Counted from the stretch's first letter, positions 10,594-21,000 are shown. The stretch: DNA of 64,000 bases from Symbiodinium natans (GCA_905221605.1 CAJNDS010002238.1:1-64000), one strand, 5' to 3'. Program-made: numbers and translations. The notes: generated from the letters alone by a model not told the origin.

Positions 10594-11042
10594 TTGAAAT
10601 CAAATACCACTAAGTGGTTCCAGTGGAGGACCTGTGCCCGTGGAGTGCAGAAGTCCAAAGGGGAAAGGTGTTTTCTTCTGCTTTGGTGCGCCTTATGTTT
10701 TGTAGGAGCGACGAACTTTCGGCCTGCTCCAGTATTACGGACTCTTGGTTACACCACTGTGGCACTTCGTCATATTCTTGCAGGGGGGGTCTGGGTAGTT
10801 CAGCTTTCCTCAGGGGTGGGACGCCTTTGACTGACAGGCTCTCCCCTGAGGTTCAGATGTCAGGGCTCAAAAGCAGGTTAAGTGCTGGTGTACCTGAAAC
10901 TTTAACCTGGCGTGGGGCCTGAAGGCCCTGCCATGGGGCTCAGAGCATGTCGTGTTTGGTATAACCCTAAACCCTAAACCCTAAACCCTAAACCCTCAAC
11001 CCTAAACCCTAAACCCTTCAACCCTAAACCCAAAAACCTAAC

Positions 11043-11113
11043 CAGTAGCAGGACCGAAGCTGCTCCGAAGTCCTCTTTGCAGGCAGAAGCGACCCTTGGC
11101 TGTAGGAGTTCCA
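11043..11113 (-). CDS. Probable exon, product unknown
   Basis: Minus strand, acceptor CCCCCCCCAG, frame ELLQPRVASACKEDFGAASV then LLL, donor CTG|GTTAGG. The acceptor tract is a C run on the coding strand, a pattern repeated at 49.04 kb. A CCCTAAA array (10963-11034) lies in the following intron. Confidence 0.5.
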
Positions 11114-11414
11114 CTGGGGGGGGCGGCCCAATAAATCTGTCCCATGGAGCGTGCGCTCTGCTTCGGGTACCCGAAGATGGGATGCGATTTTCTACTGGAA
11201 AGCCACGACGCGCCAAGCCCTAGTGGGCAGCGGCTGGCGCAACTTTGGCGCCGAGACGCATTTGAGCGGCCCTGGGTGTTAGTTGATGGTGGCCCTGGCT
11301 CAAAAACCGTAAACCGTAAACCCTAAACCCTAAACTCCTAAACCCTAACTCCTAAACCCTAAACCCTAAACCCTAAACCCTAACCCTAAACCCCCCTAAC
11401 CATTCGGGTGCAAC

Positions 11415-11474
11415 CCTCCACCCTGGTTCACATCCAGGCTTCCGTGCTCCCCTTCACAGCACTGGCAAGTTGTC
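11415..11474 (-). CDS. Probable exon between two telomeric arrays
   Basis: Minus strand frame reads LKTTCQCCEGEHGSLDVNQ. On both sides within 25 bp are telomeric arrays (11318-11393 and 11478-11578). Product not recognised. A plus-strand stretch at 11588-11710 (HYALCHFEKTHARCWSPLYA) may also be coding. Confidence 0.4.
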
Positions 11475-11477
11475 TTG

Positions 11478-11578
11478 AGGGTTTAGGGTTTAGGGTTTAG
11501 GGTTTAGGGTTTAGGGTTTAGGGTTTAGGGTTTAGGGTTTAGGGTTTAGGGTTTAGGGTTTAGGGTTTAGGGTTTAGC
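11478..11578 (+). repeat. Telomeric array TTTAGGG
   Basis: Fourteen perfect units ending TTTAGCTTTTGCAG, which on the plus strand is also a plausible 3' splice site. Confidence 0.95.
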
Positions 11579-12106
11579 TTTTGCAGCCCTTGTACACCAC
11601 CTGTCAACCACTACGCTTTGTGCCACTTTGAGAAGACACACGCCCGCTGTTGGTCGCCACTCTATGCCACGGCATCCACCTTCATTTTTCCTGAAAAGCC
11701 CTTAACTCGACAGAAGTTCTTCAGCCTTTGAAGCCTGAATCCTAAAACCCTGACGGACAAAAAAACAACCGCGACCCCCATAACTAACCTCAAACCCTAC
11801 GAACCCGAAAAAACCTAAACCCTAAACCCTAAACCCTAAACCGGAATCCCGTCAGCACTTCGTGGCTCCGATCACCCGCCGCGGAAGCTGGGTGGGGGAG
11901 GCTCCCGGAATCGCTCCTGGTGCCAAAGGGCTTGGGGCTGTAGGAGTGCAAAGGGTCTTGAGTTTTTGAGGTGGGGGGGGGGGGGTTTAGGGATTCCGGG
12001 ATGTAGGATCGATTTAGGGTTTAGGGTTGGAGGGCTTCTTGATTGAGTCGGGTGCTAGGTGTCAGAGACTTCAGCTCTGCTTTCGGCATTGCTTTCGTCT
12101 GTGTAG

Positions 12107-12285
12107 AGCCCTTGGCGGACGGAGTGGTGGCATCCACCAAGCGCAAGCAATCGGTAAGGGTGTGTGGATGTGGTCAGCTCGCTTCAAAACGCTCCCCGTT
12201 TAGGGCCCATTACATGTCCTGGCGGCTTTGTGGTTTCCGGGTCGTTCGGGAACAGTTCCGAGCCCAGGAAGTCTGGGCCCTAATC
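12107..12285 (+). CDS. Two probable exons around a 50-bp intron
   Basis: First exon 12107-12153: acceptor CTGTGTAG, frame EPLADGVVASTKRKQS, donor TCG|GTAAGG. Second exon 12204-12285: acceptor CCGTTTAG, frame AHYMSWRLCGFRVVREQFRA. The intron of about 50 bp is short but canonical at both ends. Product not recognised. Confidence 0.4.
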
Positions 12286-12391
12286 CCGAAAACCCTCGAG
12301 AACTCATGTACATACAAGACAATGTCAGATATATAACATATCGTATAACGTGTATATACTATATACTATACGGTATAGTCTACAGTATGTG

Positions 12392-12394
<3 letters not shown>

Positions 12395-12443
<49 letters not shown>

Positions 12444-12445
12444 TG
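12395..12445. repeat. TA then GT microsatellite
   Basis: (TA)n followed by (TG)n. The flanking 12300-12395 stretch is TA-rich and noncoding. Confidence 0.9.
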
Positions 12446-12521
12446 TGCACCTGCTATCTTATCGTAAATTCTTACTCCCTGAACCCAAAACCTCCATCTC
12501 AAGCCACCCGGCACCTCCCAG

Positions 12522-12599
12522 GTCCGCACTTGGGACGGCGCTGTCGGTTTGAGCGACTTGCCTCAGGCCAGTGACCCGGAGAGCTTCTCACAACATTAA
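12522..12599 (+). CDS. Probable last exon
   Basis: Acceptor CACCTCCCAG, then 25 codons reading VRTWDGAVGLSDLPQASDPE SFSQH with a TAA stop at 12597-12599. The family A element A1 begins two bases after the stop, its left target-site repeat overlapping the stop codon, so A1 would lie in the 3' untranslated region. Confidence 0.5.
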   Translation, partial: VRTWDGAVGLSDLPQASDPESFSQH

Positions 12600-12601
12600 G
12601 T

Positions 12602-12717
12602 TTGGGGTGTTCCCCCTTATACTAACAGCCCTTCTAGGTATTAGAATGGGGGGGGGGGGGGGGGGGGGGCGTACTATTATCCCTACTAAGGACTGTTAGT
12701 ATCAGGGAACATCCCAA
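12602..12717. mobile_element. Family A inverted-repeat element A1 with 8-bp target duplication
   Basis: Ends TTGGGGTGTTCCCCCTTATA and (reverse complement of the right end) TTGGGATGTTCCCTGATACT pair over about 28 bp. Both flanks carry CATTAAGT (12594-12601 and 12718-12725). A 116-bp non-autonomous element with an 8-bp duplication fits the hAT superfamily, though no transposase is present. Its loop holds a poly(G) run of about 20. Confidence 0.75.
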
Positions 12718-12994
12718 CATTAAGTCATTGTGAGGCCCTAAAAACGTTCAAGCGTTACATTCCTTTCTCAAGGGGGGGCCTAGACTTTGGGGGTGAAGGG
12801 TTCAGGGTCCTTTAGCAGGGCTGAGTCTCAGCGGCCTCAAATCCCTAGGGGCGGCTTCCAAGCATCGTGCTGTTCTGCCTAGGGTTCTGGGCAGTTCTAG
12901 GTGGCCTGTTGGGTTCGTTTTTGGGAGGTGCGCTTTTGTTGCTGTAGGGGCTTAGGGTATAGGGCTTTGGCGGCGTGGAGACTCTGTGCCTTAC

Positions 12995-13088
12995 GAGCCC
13001 GTGCTTGAAGCCCAGCGCCATTCTTTGGATCCCTTCTCCCATTCTTCGGCTACCACCTCTTATGGGTGGCTTAGCCACCAAACGGCGC
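12995..13088 (-). CDS. Probable exon, product unknown
   Basis: Minus strand acceptor TTTCACAG, frame RLVAKPPIRGGSRRMGEGIQ then RMALGFKHGL, donor CTC|GTAAGG. Basic, low complexity. It is downstream of the stop at 13241 on the same strand, so it belongs to another gene or an untranslated region. Confidence 0.4.
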
Positions 13089-13240
13089 CTGTGAAACCCT
13101 ACAAATAGCCCTCTGCAGACCCAGGCCCCTGTATTTCGAATTAGAAAGGGTATTCTGGGTCTAAAATGGACCATATGGGATGATATTCTTTTTTTAATGC
13201 GGGGATCTCTCCTGGAAATGAATTAAAGTTAGGCTCCGGA

Positions 13241-16200
13241 CTACACCACCACCTCTTGTTGGTCCTGGCTCTTGGGTGCGTAGCGGCCGTCGGGCATCCG
13301 CAAGGGAATGCGATAGGTCCCGCGGACCAGGCGCCAGGCGGCGGTGTCTGTGGACTTTAGGAGCTTTTGGCTGCCCTGCAAGTCTCCCAACCTTGGCTGC
13401 TTTAGGGTATAGGTCTTGTTTGCCAACCACCTAGGTGACACCAAAGGGTTGAGGCTGCTTTTTGCTGTTGCCCTGGCACCGGATTTAGGGTTGCTTCTTG
13501 GATAGGAGGTTGGTGGAAGGTTGGGCCAGCTCGCAGCTAGCAGCTAGCAGGGCACTCTGCCTATGGCCGGGTCACATGGGGCACGAGACCGATGTTTCGA
13601 GAACCGCGACTGAAGGCCGAAGTCGGAACTTCCGCCAAGGAACACGCAGGGCTCCCACTCTCTGGCCCGCCTCAGAGACGACGAGACGTTGCAAATCCCA
13701 GATCCAGTCCTGGCCGGTGTAGGGTTTAGGGATTAGCAGGCAAAAAGCAGCGCACCACTCAATCTTTACGGGGTTCACAGCTTACAGTAGCGGTTCTTCA
13801 CGGCGACTTTAGCCGCAGTCAGGTTGCCAGCATTGCCCCTTCCAAGGGCCAGAGGATACAGTACCTCCTGGCAGACTTTTGCTACGAAAGTTGCCCTAAT
13901 GCCTTGCAGCAGCAACGGCCAAGGCTAACATGAGCTCTTCTGGTGCAGACCTGCGCGGTTTCAGGCCTTCCCCAAGCGTACTCGCCGTTGTAGGAAGCGG
14001 CCACGTGGTGCAAGTACTCAGTTGCCAGGCAGCCGAAGTCGCACGTGCGATCGTCGTAGTGGTACCAGCCTAGTGCCCCCATGCTCTTGCTGCAAGGGGG
14101 GTCTTGCTCGGGACCTGAACGGCCCAAAATCTTGTAAACCTTCAAGCCTCGAATCCAGACAATCTTAACCCCCAAAAACTCCTTTAAAAAAACCAAACCT
14201 GCGGCATAAGTCTCGCGGAAGAAGTCTCGCAAAGCCTCCCTACACTTCCATTACGCATTACGGCACAACCGAAACCGAAACCCTATACACCCTGAATCCC
14301 ACATCTTCATTAAACCCCAGACCCTACAACCTAAGAACCCAAAAACCCTCGACCCCTCAACCCTGCGGTCCCAGCCTGAGCAGTTTGGGAAGGCGTAAGG
14401 CTTCCACAGCTGCTTCGGGACATTTCTCGGGGTTGGGAAGCCACAATCTCCAATGGCCTCAGTCCTCAAGAGGGGTCACGGCCTGGTGTATATATATGAA
14501 GCAGGGTATATATTTCTTGTACCCAAAAAAAGGACACAGGGTATATGCACTCACCAATGTTGAAAAGGAACCTTATATACACTCACCAAAAACAGAAATA
14601 TGAACCCTACTTCATAGAGGGGTTTAGGGTTTAGGATCTTGCCACCCATTTCGGGCTTAGGGCTTAGGGGGTTGCAGCCTACGGCTTGAGGGCTGCATGG
14701 GTCCAGGGCTTGCTCCGTCACCTGCCTCGGAATTATACGCCCTAAACCCGAAACCCGAAACCCGAAACCCGAAACCCGAAACCCTAAACCCTAAACCCTA
14801 AACCCGAAACCCAAAACCCTAAACCCTAAACCCTGGCCTTGGGAATTTGTTGAGATTCAAGGACTCAAGGGTCTGCTCAGGGCCTCAGGGTTTCGGGATG
14901 CCTTGGATCGCCTCTTAGCTTCTTCTTAAGGTTCAGGGCTCTTAGTAGCCCAGTAACCATATTCTAATAAGGGCACCCCTTTTTTGGGGGTTGGTTACTT
15001 TTATAAGGGAACCTTGAACCCCAAAAAAGGGGAAAGGGTACCACGCTGGGCTACCAAGTGTAGGGTTTGGGCTCACGGATTCTCGAAGAGGCCCCGACCC
15101 TTTTGCCCAAGACCTTTTCAACCCCCAACGGCCGGCCCGCATCCTACACCCTAAGCCATAGGAGGGTTTAGGGTTTTAGGTTTAGGGTTTAGGGTTTAGG
15201 GTTTAGGGTTTAGGGTTTAGGGTTTAGGGTTTAGGGCTTCAACCCTGTACCCGAAGCCCAGGGTCATGGCCGCGGTCAGATTGGAGCCGACCTTGGTGGC
15301 AAAGACTTCGGGGTAAGCGTGGGCAAAGCCAGTGTCGGTGACCAAGTGAAAGACTTCCTCCAGCGGGGAGTCACCTGGCACACGGTTTTGGGCCCGAAAC
15401 CCTAAACCATCAACCCTATAAGCCCCCCCCGGGGGGGTGGCAGCGCACTCTTGCTAGAGCCTAGGGCTTCACTGAAGACGGGGGGGGGGGGGGGGGGGCA
15501 ATTTGAGGGCTATAAGGGTGACTCTTGAACATTCGGGTCCATGAAACTTGTCTATTGGGCGACCATCGTTCGGAAAGCTGGGAACCAAAAGGTCCCCTTC
15601 GGTTTAGGACTTGGGGCTTAGGCCTCTTGTTAAGGTCATTCCTTGGCTGAGGGGTAGAGCACGGGGTTCTCTGGGCAACGCCTCACGTTTTTAACGGCTT
15701 AGATTCCGCTTCCTACGTGCCTGGGTTGCAACACCCACCCACAACTCGCAACCCTTACCTTAAACCAGCATCCAAGAAACTTCAGTCAAAACCCAGGACC
15801 AGGAAACCTGCCTTTCCGGTTCCTGCGACCCCCATTTAATTCCATCATGTTTTAAGCTAGGAGTTCTGAAAACGGCCTGTTTAACTCCTTTAGGGTTTCA
15901 GCGTTGAGACGCAGTTCAGGGGCTTCGCCTAAACCCGAGACCAGGCGCAGATCAAGCTCGGCTTGCGACGGCAGCGGCGCGATCTCTCCGCCAGGGTGCC
16001 CGCAGCTGTGGCCCTGATCGCCCGGCCAAAAACCTAGTTCATTGTTGGGATAATATTAACAATCTAAATGTTTATTCCTTATTAGGTTTAAGTACCCTTA
16101 AAAATGTAAAATGTTACCCAACTATGACAAAGAAACGGCCTGCCCACTTCCATCCGTGAGCTGGAAAGGGAGCCCTGTCTCGCTTCCCTCCACATCTTGC

Positions 16201-16451
16201 CAGTCGCGGTGCAAGAAGTCCAGCTTGGCCCTTTCCAGCTCCTGAAGCAACCACTAAACGACTCTCAAGGTTTAGGTGTGGCTTGTGGGGGGGGGGGGTA
16301 TGAAGCAAACAGTATGTAACCGCAGGGTCTGAGCTCCTTCTCATTCTCAAACATGATCATCACGGCACCATGCAGGTCCATGGCATGCGCAACGCTCTGG
16401 TCGTCGATGCGCCCATCGCCGTCATTGTCCAGATACTGAGCCAGGACGTTC
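13241..16451 (-). CDS. Multi-exon gene with EF-hand-like loop and conserved WYHYDD block
   Basis: Exons in coding order: 16451-16329 (ANVLAQYLDNDGDGRIDD-like; what I read is NVLAQYLDNDGDGRIDDQSV), 16241-16140 (ERAKLDFLHRDWQDVEGSE), 16013 to about 15950 (GHSCGHPGGEIAPLPSQAEL), about 15400-15255 (DSPLEEVFHLVTDTGFAHAY), 14089-13951 (GWYHYDDRTCDFGCLATEYL), probably 13662-13600 (AREWEPC) and 13375-13241 (AWRLVRGTYRIPLRMPDGRY, stop TAG 13241-13243). The DxDxDGxID loop is a calcium-binding signature. The order of blocks matches a conserved but poorly characterised family I recall from marine protists and bacteria; I cannot name an activity. Exon 2 joins exon 3 in phase 0 across a 126-bp intron made almost wholly of family B element B1. 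The intron after about 15255 holds telomeric arrays and element D2. Edges are approximate. Confidence 0.6.
14757..14835 (-). repeat. Mixed CCCGAAA / CCCTAAA array
   Basis: Five CCCGAAA units followed by CCCTAAA units, then CCCGAAA and CCCAAAA. A local run of one variant inside a telomeric array, within an intron of the gene above. Confidence 0.9.
14941..15058. mobile_element. Family D inverted-repeat element (D2)
   Basis: Left end CTTAGTAGCCCAGTAACC pairs with right end GGGTACCACGCTGGGCTACC then AAG. An internal pair CCCCTTTTTTGGGG / CCCCAAAAAAGGGG adds to the hairpin. Lies in an intron of the minus-strand gene. No clear target duplication. Confidence 0.7.
15165..15236 (+). repeat. Telomeric array TTTAGGG
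   Basis: Ten units. On the coding (minus) strand of the host gene it reads CCCTAAA and begins within about 20 bases of the proposed donor GG|GTACAGGG. Confidence 0.95.
16037..16131. mobile_element. Family B element B1, filling an intron
   Basis: Ends TTCATTGTTGGGATAATATT and (reverse complement) TTGTCATAGTTGGGTAACAT pair over about 20 bp. It occupies most of the 126-bp intron 16014-16139, with donor CAG|GCCG and acceptor GATCAG|GGCC on the minus strand. The reading frame continues across in phase 0, so the element coincides with a functional-looking intron. Confidence 0.7.
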
Positions 16452-16651
16452 CTTTGTGGTTTCTTTGTGGCACTCTTTACCCTAAAGCCTAAACCCTAAG
16501 CCCTGAACCCTAAACACTAAACCCTTTTGAGCAACGGACTTTGGAGGCTGCCGGCAAACATGCAACTAATTAAACTCTTTTGCATCCGGGCTTGGGGAGT
16601 CGGCCGGGAATGGTCAGGAAATCGCGGTGACTTTGCAACTAAGCCCTAAAC

Positions 16652-16720
16652 CCTGAACGCTTCTCTGATTCTGACACGCCGCCCGTGCGTCGGCACGAGC
16701 GCACAACAAATGTCTTGAAC
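16652..16720 (-). CDS. Probable exon, frame ambiguous
   Basis: Between acceptor TTTAG and a telomeric donor AGG|GTTTAGGG all three minus frames are open; the best reads GRDVQDICCALVPTHGRRVR. It would precede the EF-hand-like exon of the neighbouring gene, but the link is not shown. Confidence 0.35.
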
Positions 16721-17061
16721 ATCGCGGCCACTCTCCTAAACCCTCCCTCTCAGGTCGAAGCGTCAGGCCTGGCTGTTGGGCAGCACTCATGGCTACTCGC
16801 GAAACTACGAAAAGAGAACCCCTAAACCCATGAACTCCCGAACACATGCACCCTACAAAAACATCTCAGGTTCGCCACCCTCTCCACCTGCAGGGCAGGA
16901 GCTTGCAACACTCTCTGGTTCAGCCCATGAATTACACTGTCGCCGCGTGCTGGCAGGGCGAGGGGCCCTAACCTGACCGACACGAGTCAAAAACTAGTAG
17001 GCAGCCGCATCACACAAACAAAAAGCATGCCAACCTACCTCATCGCGTCACGCCTACACTG

Positions 17062-17200
17062 CGATGCTGTCGTGGAAAAGGTCCGAAACCGGCACAGAAC
17101 CCCCTCTGCCTTGGCCGGCACCACATCCCCGGAGGCCAGGACCCCGACGCCACGGCAGCGGAAGCAGCGCGGCCGCCTGCGGGCGTGTGCGTGCAGTGCA
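17062..17200 (-). CDS. Probable exon, product unknown
   Basis: Minus strand frame reads LASGDVVPAKAEGVLCRFRT then FSTTASQ, preceded by a cysteine/arginine-rich stretch. Good codon use. It may be an upstream exon of the 13.2-16.5 kb gene. A plus-strand frame across the same bases (17027-17329) is less protein-like. Confidence 0.4.
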
Positions 17201-17745
17201 CGCGTGGTGCGGAACACCAAAGGCAGCACATCTGCTAACCAACCACGGATGCAACATATAAAAGTGCTGCCCAAGCACGTCAATCTTCAAGTTCGTTCGT
17301 TTGAAAAAGTAGAAGAAGAAGTGACATGAAATTTTCGGATAAGACGACATAAAGCCAGGCGTAGTTTGCAAACATACAAGTCTCCCACAGCAACAAAGCC
17401 TCACAAGCCCCTGGGTAAGAACTGGCCGCCAAGACCAGGTAGATGCGTCGAGGTGAGTGTTTCTCCATGGGGATTCTGAAAAAAGTTTAGGGTCTAGGGT
17501 TTAAGGTTTAGGGTTTAAGGTTTAAGGTTTAAGTTTAAGGTTTAGGTACACATATCCGAGGCACAGCACGGCCACGTAGCGGCGGAAGTAGCGCCGGAGG
17601 CGCCGCAGGTGCCACGGTACCGGCTCCGGTTGCAGGGGCAGCGCCACCTCCCCAGCCGAAGAATTCTGGGCTTTCGGCCTGGAATTCGCCCATACGGAGA
17701 GTCCTTCTAGTGGAGGCAACCCTACAACTCCAAAATGACATACCT

Positions 17746-17820
17746 AGCACCCTCTGAAGATGTGTCCTTTCATCACCACCAGATTGTAAAACCAAGTTGG
17801 CAAAGGCAAAAAAAAGCACC
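17746..17820 (-). CDS. Probable exon, product unknown
   Basis: Acceptor CGAGCCAG, frame FAFANLVLQSGGDERTHLQR then VL, donor CTAG|GTATGT. A further open minus stretch at 17545-17700 has two competing frames (one reading RRLRRYFRRYVAVLCLGY). Confidence 0.4.
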
Positions 17821-18173
17821 TGGCTCGGAAAATCCTTTCAGACATCCCATTTGCTCGCAATGATTAAGGCCGGATGATTAAGCAATGGGTACCCAGCAAG
17901 GGCCTCAGGGACCCAAAAAAACACCTCCCTACCTCAAACCCCCCAAGTACGTTAAATGGTTTTTTGGGGTGTTGGGCAACTGTTTACATTCTTTGGGGAC
18001 TTAAGTGAACCCCAGGATACTTCACAGGCCTCAGGCACCCCAGATCCCTTTGCCTCTCTACTGCACGAAACTCAACACCAGATCCCCACACCCCAGTACC
18101 CCTGACTTAAGGACCAAGGACCTGTCGTCAACCGTACAGGGGGGCTCCCTGTTCTGCCCTCGGGATATGTGGG

Positions 18174-18309
18174 GGTTTAGGGTTTAGGGTTTAGGGTTTA
18201 GGGTTCAGTGTTCAGGGTTCAGGGTTTAGGGTTTAGGGTTTAGGGTTTAGGGTTTAGGGTTTAGGGTTTAGGGTTTAGGGTTTAGGGTTTAGGGTTTAGG
18301 GTTTAGGGT
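18174..18309 (+). repeat. Telomeric array TTTAGGG
   Basis: About 19 units with GTTCAG variants near 18205-18220. Confidence 0.95.
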
Positions 18310-18310
18310 C

Positions 18311-18401
18311 CTCGAAGCCGTGCCTGGTAGTGCCAGGGGCCTTCGGCCCAGCAGGGACCCAGACTCAGGAGGCTCAGCACTGCGGGGAGCAGAAAGGACA
18401 T
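18311..18401 (-). CDS. Probable first exon with signal peptide
   Basis: Minus strand ATG at 18401 opens MSFLLPAVLSLLSLGPCWAE, a good signal peptide with a hydrophobic core and an A-x-A-like end, followed by GPWHYQARLRG. A telomeric array begins immediately after. It is upstream, on the same strand, of the 13.2-17.8 kb exons and could be the start of that gene. Alternatively the ATG is internal, since TTTAG|TGC upstream also keeps the frame open. Confidence 0.45.
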
Positions 18402-18445
18402 GGCCCGCGAAGTGCACTAAAGACGGCTCAGATGGCCAAAGGTTG

Positions 18446-18552
18446 TGTTTAGGGTGTCTAGGGTGTTTAGGGTCCCAGGGTGTCTAGGGTGTCTAGGGTG
18501 TCTAGGGTGCTTAGGGTTTAGGGTTTAGGGTTTAGGGTTTAGGGTTTAGGTA
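18446..18552 (+). repeat. CTAGGGTGT variant run, then telomeric array
   Basis: GTCTAGGGT/GTTTAGGGT units (18446-18510) pass into about five plain TTTAGGG units. Confidence 0.9.
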
Positions 18553-18553
18553 C

Positions 18554-18793
18554 TGCTTTTCTGGCAGCAAGGGATGCCCTAAGATGACCTCGGAACCACT
18601 TCTGTGCACAGATTTTAAAAGCTTGGCCTGCTGCTGCCGAGCACGCAAAAACTGTTGAATCACCAAGTGTGTTGCGCCACAGGCAGCCACAAGCTTCCTT
18701 GTGTACTGTGCAGAACAATCCAAAAACGCCTGCTCCTGCGCACCATGAGGAATCACAAACGCGCTACTCGCGTGCAAGCTCGCCAAGAGTCGG
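18554..18793 (-). CDS. Probable long exon, product unknown
   Basis: Minus strand frame of about 80 codons including SSAFVIPHGAQEQAFLDCSA and ATHLVIQQFLRARQQQAKLL, ending with donor AAGCA|GTACCT directly beside the telomeric array at 18507-18552. No in-frame ATG at the 5' side, so it is internal. Product not recognised. It lies upstream of the signal-peptide ATG and so probably in another gene. Confidence 0.55.
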
Positions 18794-19209
18794 TCTCACC
18801 TACGGGTGGATGAAGGAACGAACGAACCAAGCGCAACTAAGAAGCGCCGTTCACGAATTCGGAGCGGTTGACTGCTGTGTTTTCTTGTGACCTTTGACGG
18901 ATCCGATTAAAGCATTCCGCACCAACAAAAGCCGTATGCCCATGTTGTGTTTTGAGCTAGAAGGTCAGTAGTTAACCTATGGTCCCATGTGGAGTTCCCA
19001 TGTTCATACGGAGCTGGTGGGGGGGCTGGGGGTGTCCAAGAAGGAACCAGGTTTCGGAGAAACTAGCTTGAGCTTTTCCACCCTGCAAAGCCCCAAAAGT
19101 CGATTCAACCCAAGAAAAATCCCGGTTCGCACTGCCTTTTCCCCCAACCCCCTTCCGCGAATGATTCAGGTCCCCAAGCTTATAAACTATTCCAGATTCA
19201 ATCTTGGGA

Positions 19210-19346
19210 ATCTCTGTGGTTTCTTGCTCTTTTTTTTGGGGGGGTGGGGGGGGTGGGGGGGACGGGGGGGGGGGGGGGTGGGGGGGGGGTTGGGGACGGA
19301 CGGGGGGGGGGTGGGGGGGGGGGGGGGGGTGGGGGGGGTGGGGGGG
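19210..19346. repeat. G-rich tract with T interruptions
   Basis: GGGGGGT-type sequence of about 135 bp. Frames through it are glycine- or proline-rich artefacts. The preceding 18900-19200 stretch shows no supportable gene. Confidence 0.9.
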
Positions 19347-19671
19347 AGGGGCTGAAAACTACCCTCGAAAAACCAGAACAAAGTCGCCGGCGCGGCACTT
19401 TCTTCCTGGGCAGCGCTTAAGGGTTTAGGGTTTAGGGTTTAGGGCTTAGGGCTTAGGGTTTCAGGGAACTTCGTATCCACATCCTCGCAACCCTTCAGCA
19501 GTTTCCCGGTAATCGGGGTTTCTTGCCTATGTCAATTTTTGAACCCCGAATCCCGACAGTGTCAAGCAATGGATGTAACCCTCTTGGTCCAGTCGACAAC
19601 CACACTGCAAACCTCAAACCGCATACATATACCCCTGGCAAACAACAAGCCCCAAACCCGCAGAACAAATT

Positions 19672-19808
19672 TCGGCCGAGCTTCAGCACAATGAGACGGG
19701 AGCTTCGGGAACGGTGTTGGAGTATATACTCAGAGCCTGAAGCCGCTGAGGCAGCTTGCTTGGCTGCTCCTTGTCTCAAGGAGTTTGGCTTCGCCTCTTG
19801 CCGGCAAG
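19672..19808 (+). CDS. Probable exon, product unknown
   Basis: Frame reads MRRELRERCWSIYSEPEAAE then ACLAAPCLKEFGFASCRQ, ending GCAAG|GTTTGG. Product not recognised. Confidence 0.45.
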
Positions 19809-19839
19809 GTTTGGGGCTTTTGTAGGCCTGAGTTGACGC

Positions 19840-20960
19840 TCCATGCTCATCTGCTGGCTAGGACTTGTCCAATGATTGCCACGTCGACAAGGAGTTACCC
19901 ACGTGTGGATGCCCATGATGCTCGCCGCGCCGGCAAGCCAGCTGATGATGATGCTCGCCAGCTGATGCTCAACACGCCGGGCCAGTGTGATGCTCACCTG
20001 CTGCTGATGCTCATGAACTTGCAGTGGTGTGGGGCAACTGGTCTGCATGGCGGGCATCATGAGCATCATGAGCATCAGCTGAACCAGCCAGCAAGTGGGC
20101 CTCGTCAAGCGTCATCTGGCGAAGATGGCGAGCATCATCAGCAAGAGCTGGGCAAGTCCAAGCACCAGGTGACGCCTGCATCAGCTGACAGCGCCATGCA
20201 TGAGTCAGCTAGAAAGCATCAGCAGCATCAACAGACTGGCTGGCCCGGCACGCATGCTGCCATGCCAAGTCCTCGCCAACATGTGCCCATCATCAGCATC
20301 AGCTGGCAGAGTGGTGGGGGGCAACAGGCCGGCATGCGGCATGATGAGCGTCAAGGGCACAAGCTGGCAGGCAAGCATCATCAGGGTCAGTTGGCGAAGT
20401 GGCGTGACGCACGGGGACTTGTCCAGCTGACGCTCCCGATGCTGGTCAGCCGTGATGATGATGATGATGATGATGACGACGACGCTCTTGCTGGCCACCA
20501 CTCGGCCAGTCAGCTGATGCTCCACTCGGCCGGAGGATACTCATGATGCTTGCCTGCTGGCTGGCTGGCTGGTCATCATGATGCTTGCCATGCCTAGTTG
20601 CCGACCACGGCCGCTCGCACAACTGACGCTGATGATGCTTGCCTGCTGGCTGGGACTTGTCCAGCTGATGCCCATGATGCTCGTCATGGAGGCCAGTTGC
20701 GAGCTCATGCTCATGAGGCCCACCATGGCCAGCTCAACGCTGATGATGCTCGTCTGCTGGGCACTTTCGACTGAGACCTGCACAGGACTTACTTGTCCAG
20801 GTGATGCTGGACAGACTGGCCAGTCAGCTGATACTGATGATGATTGCCATGCCGGCCAGCACCACTGGGCATGCTGATGATGTTGATGCTGGCTATGAGT
20901 TGTCCAGTGATGCTCATGATGCTCGCCTCCTGGCTGGGACTTGCCCAGCTGACGCTCATG
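19840..20960. repeat. Degenerate GATGCTC / GAGCATC satellite
   Basis: About 1.1 kb built from GATGCTC, CATGATG, CTGCTGGCTGG and GGACTTGTCCAGCTGA blocks. Roughly 19.9-20.4 kb favours the GAGCATCA orientation and 20.43-20.96 kb the TGATGCTC orientation. A (GAT)8 tract sits at 20453-20477. Long frames (such as 19785-20546, His/Met/Gln-rich) are repeat-driven and should not be called genes. Confidence 0.8.
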
Positions 20961-21000
20961 ACGATTGCCCTGAATGACAGTCTACACGCAAATTCACGGG

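Noticed and set aside
15640-15735. tRNA-like GGCTGAGGGGTAGAGC with a distant GGTTGCAACACC
   Set aside because: No cloverleaf can be paired; spacing and stems do not fit.
19785-20546. 253-codon histidine/methionine-rich open frame
   Set aside because: A direct product of the GATGCTC satellite; neighbouring frames give the same kind of repeat peptide.
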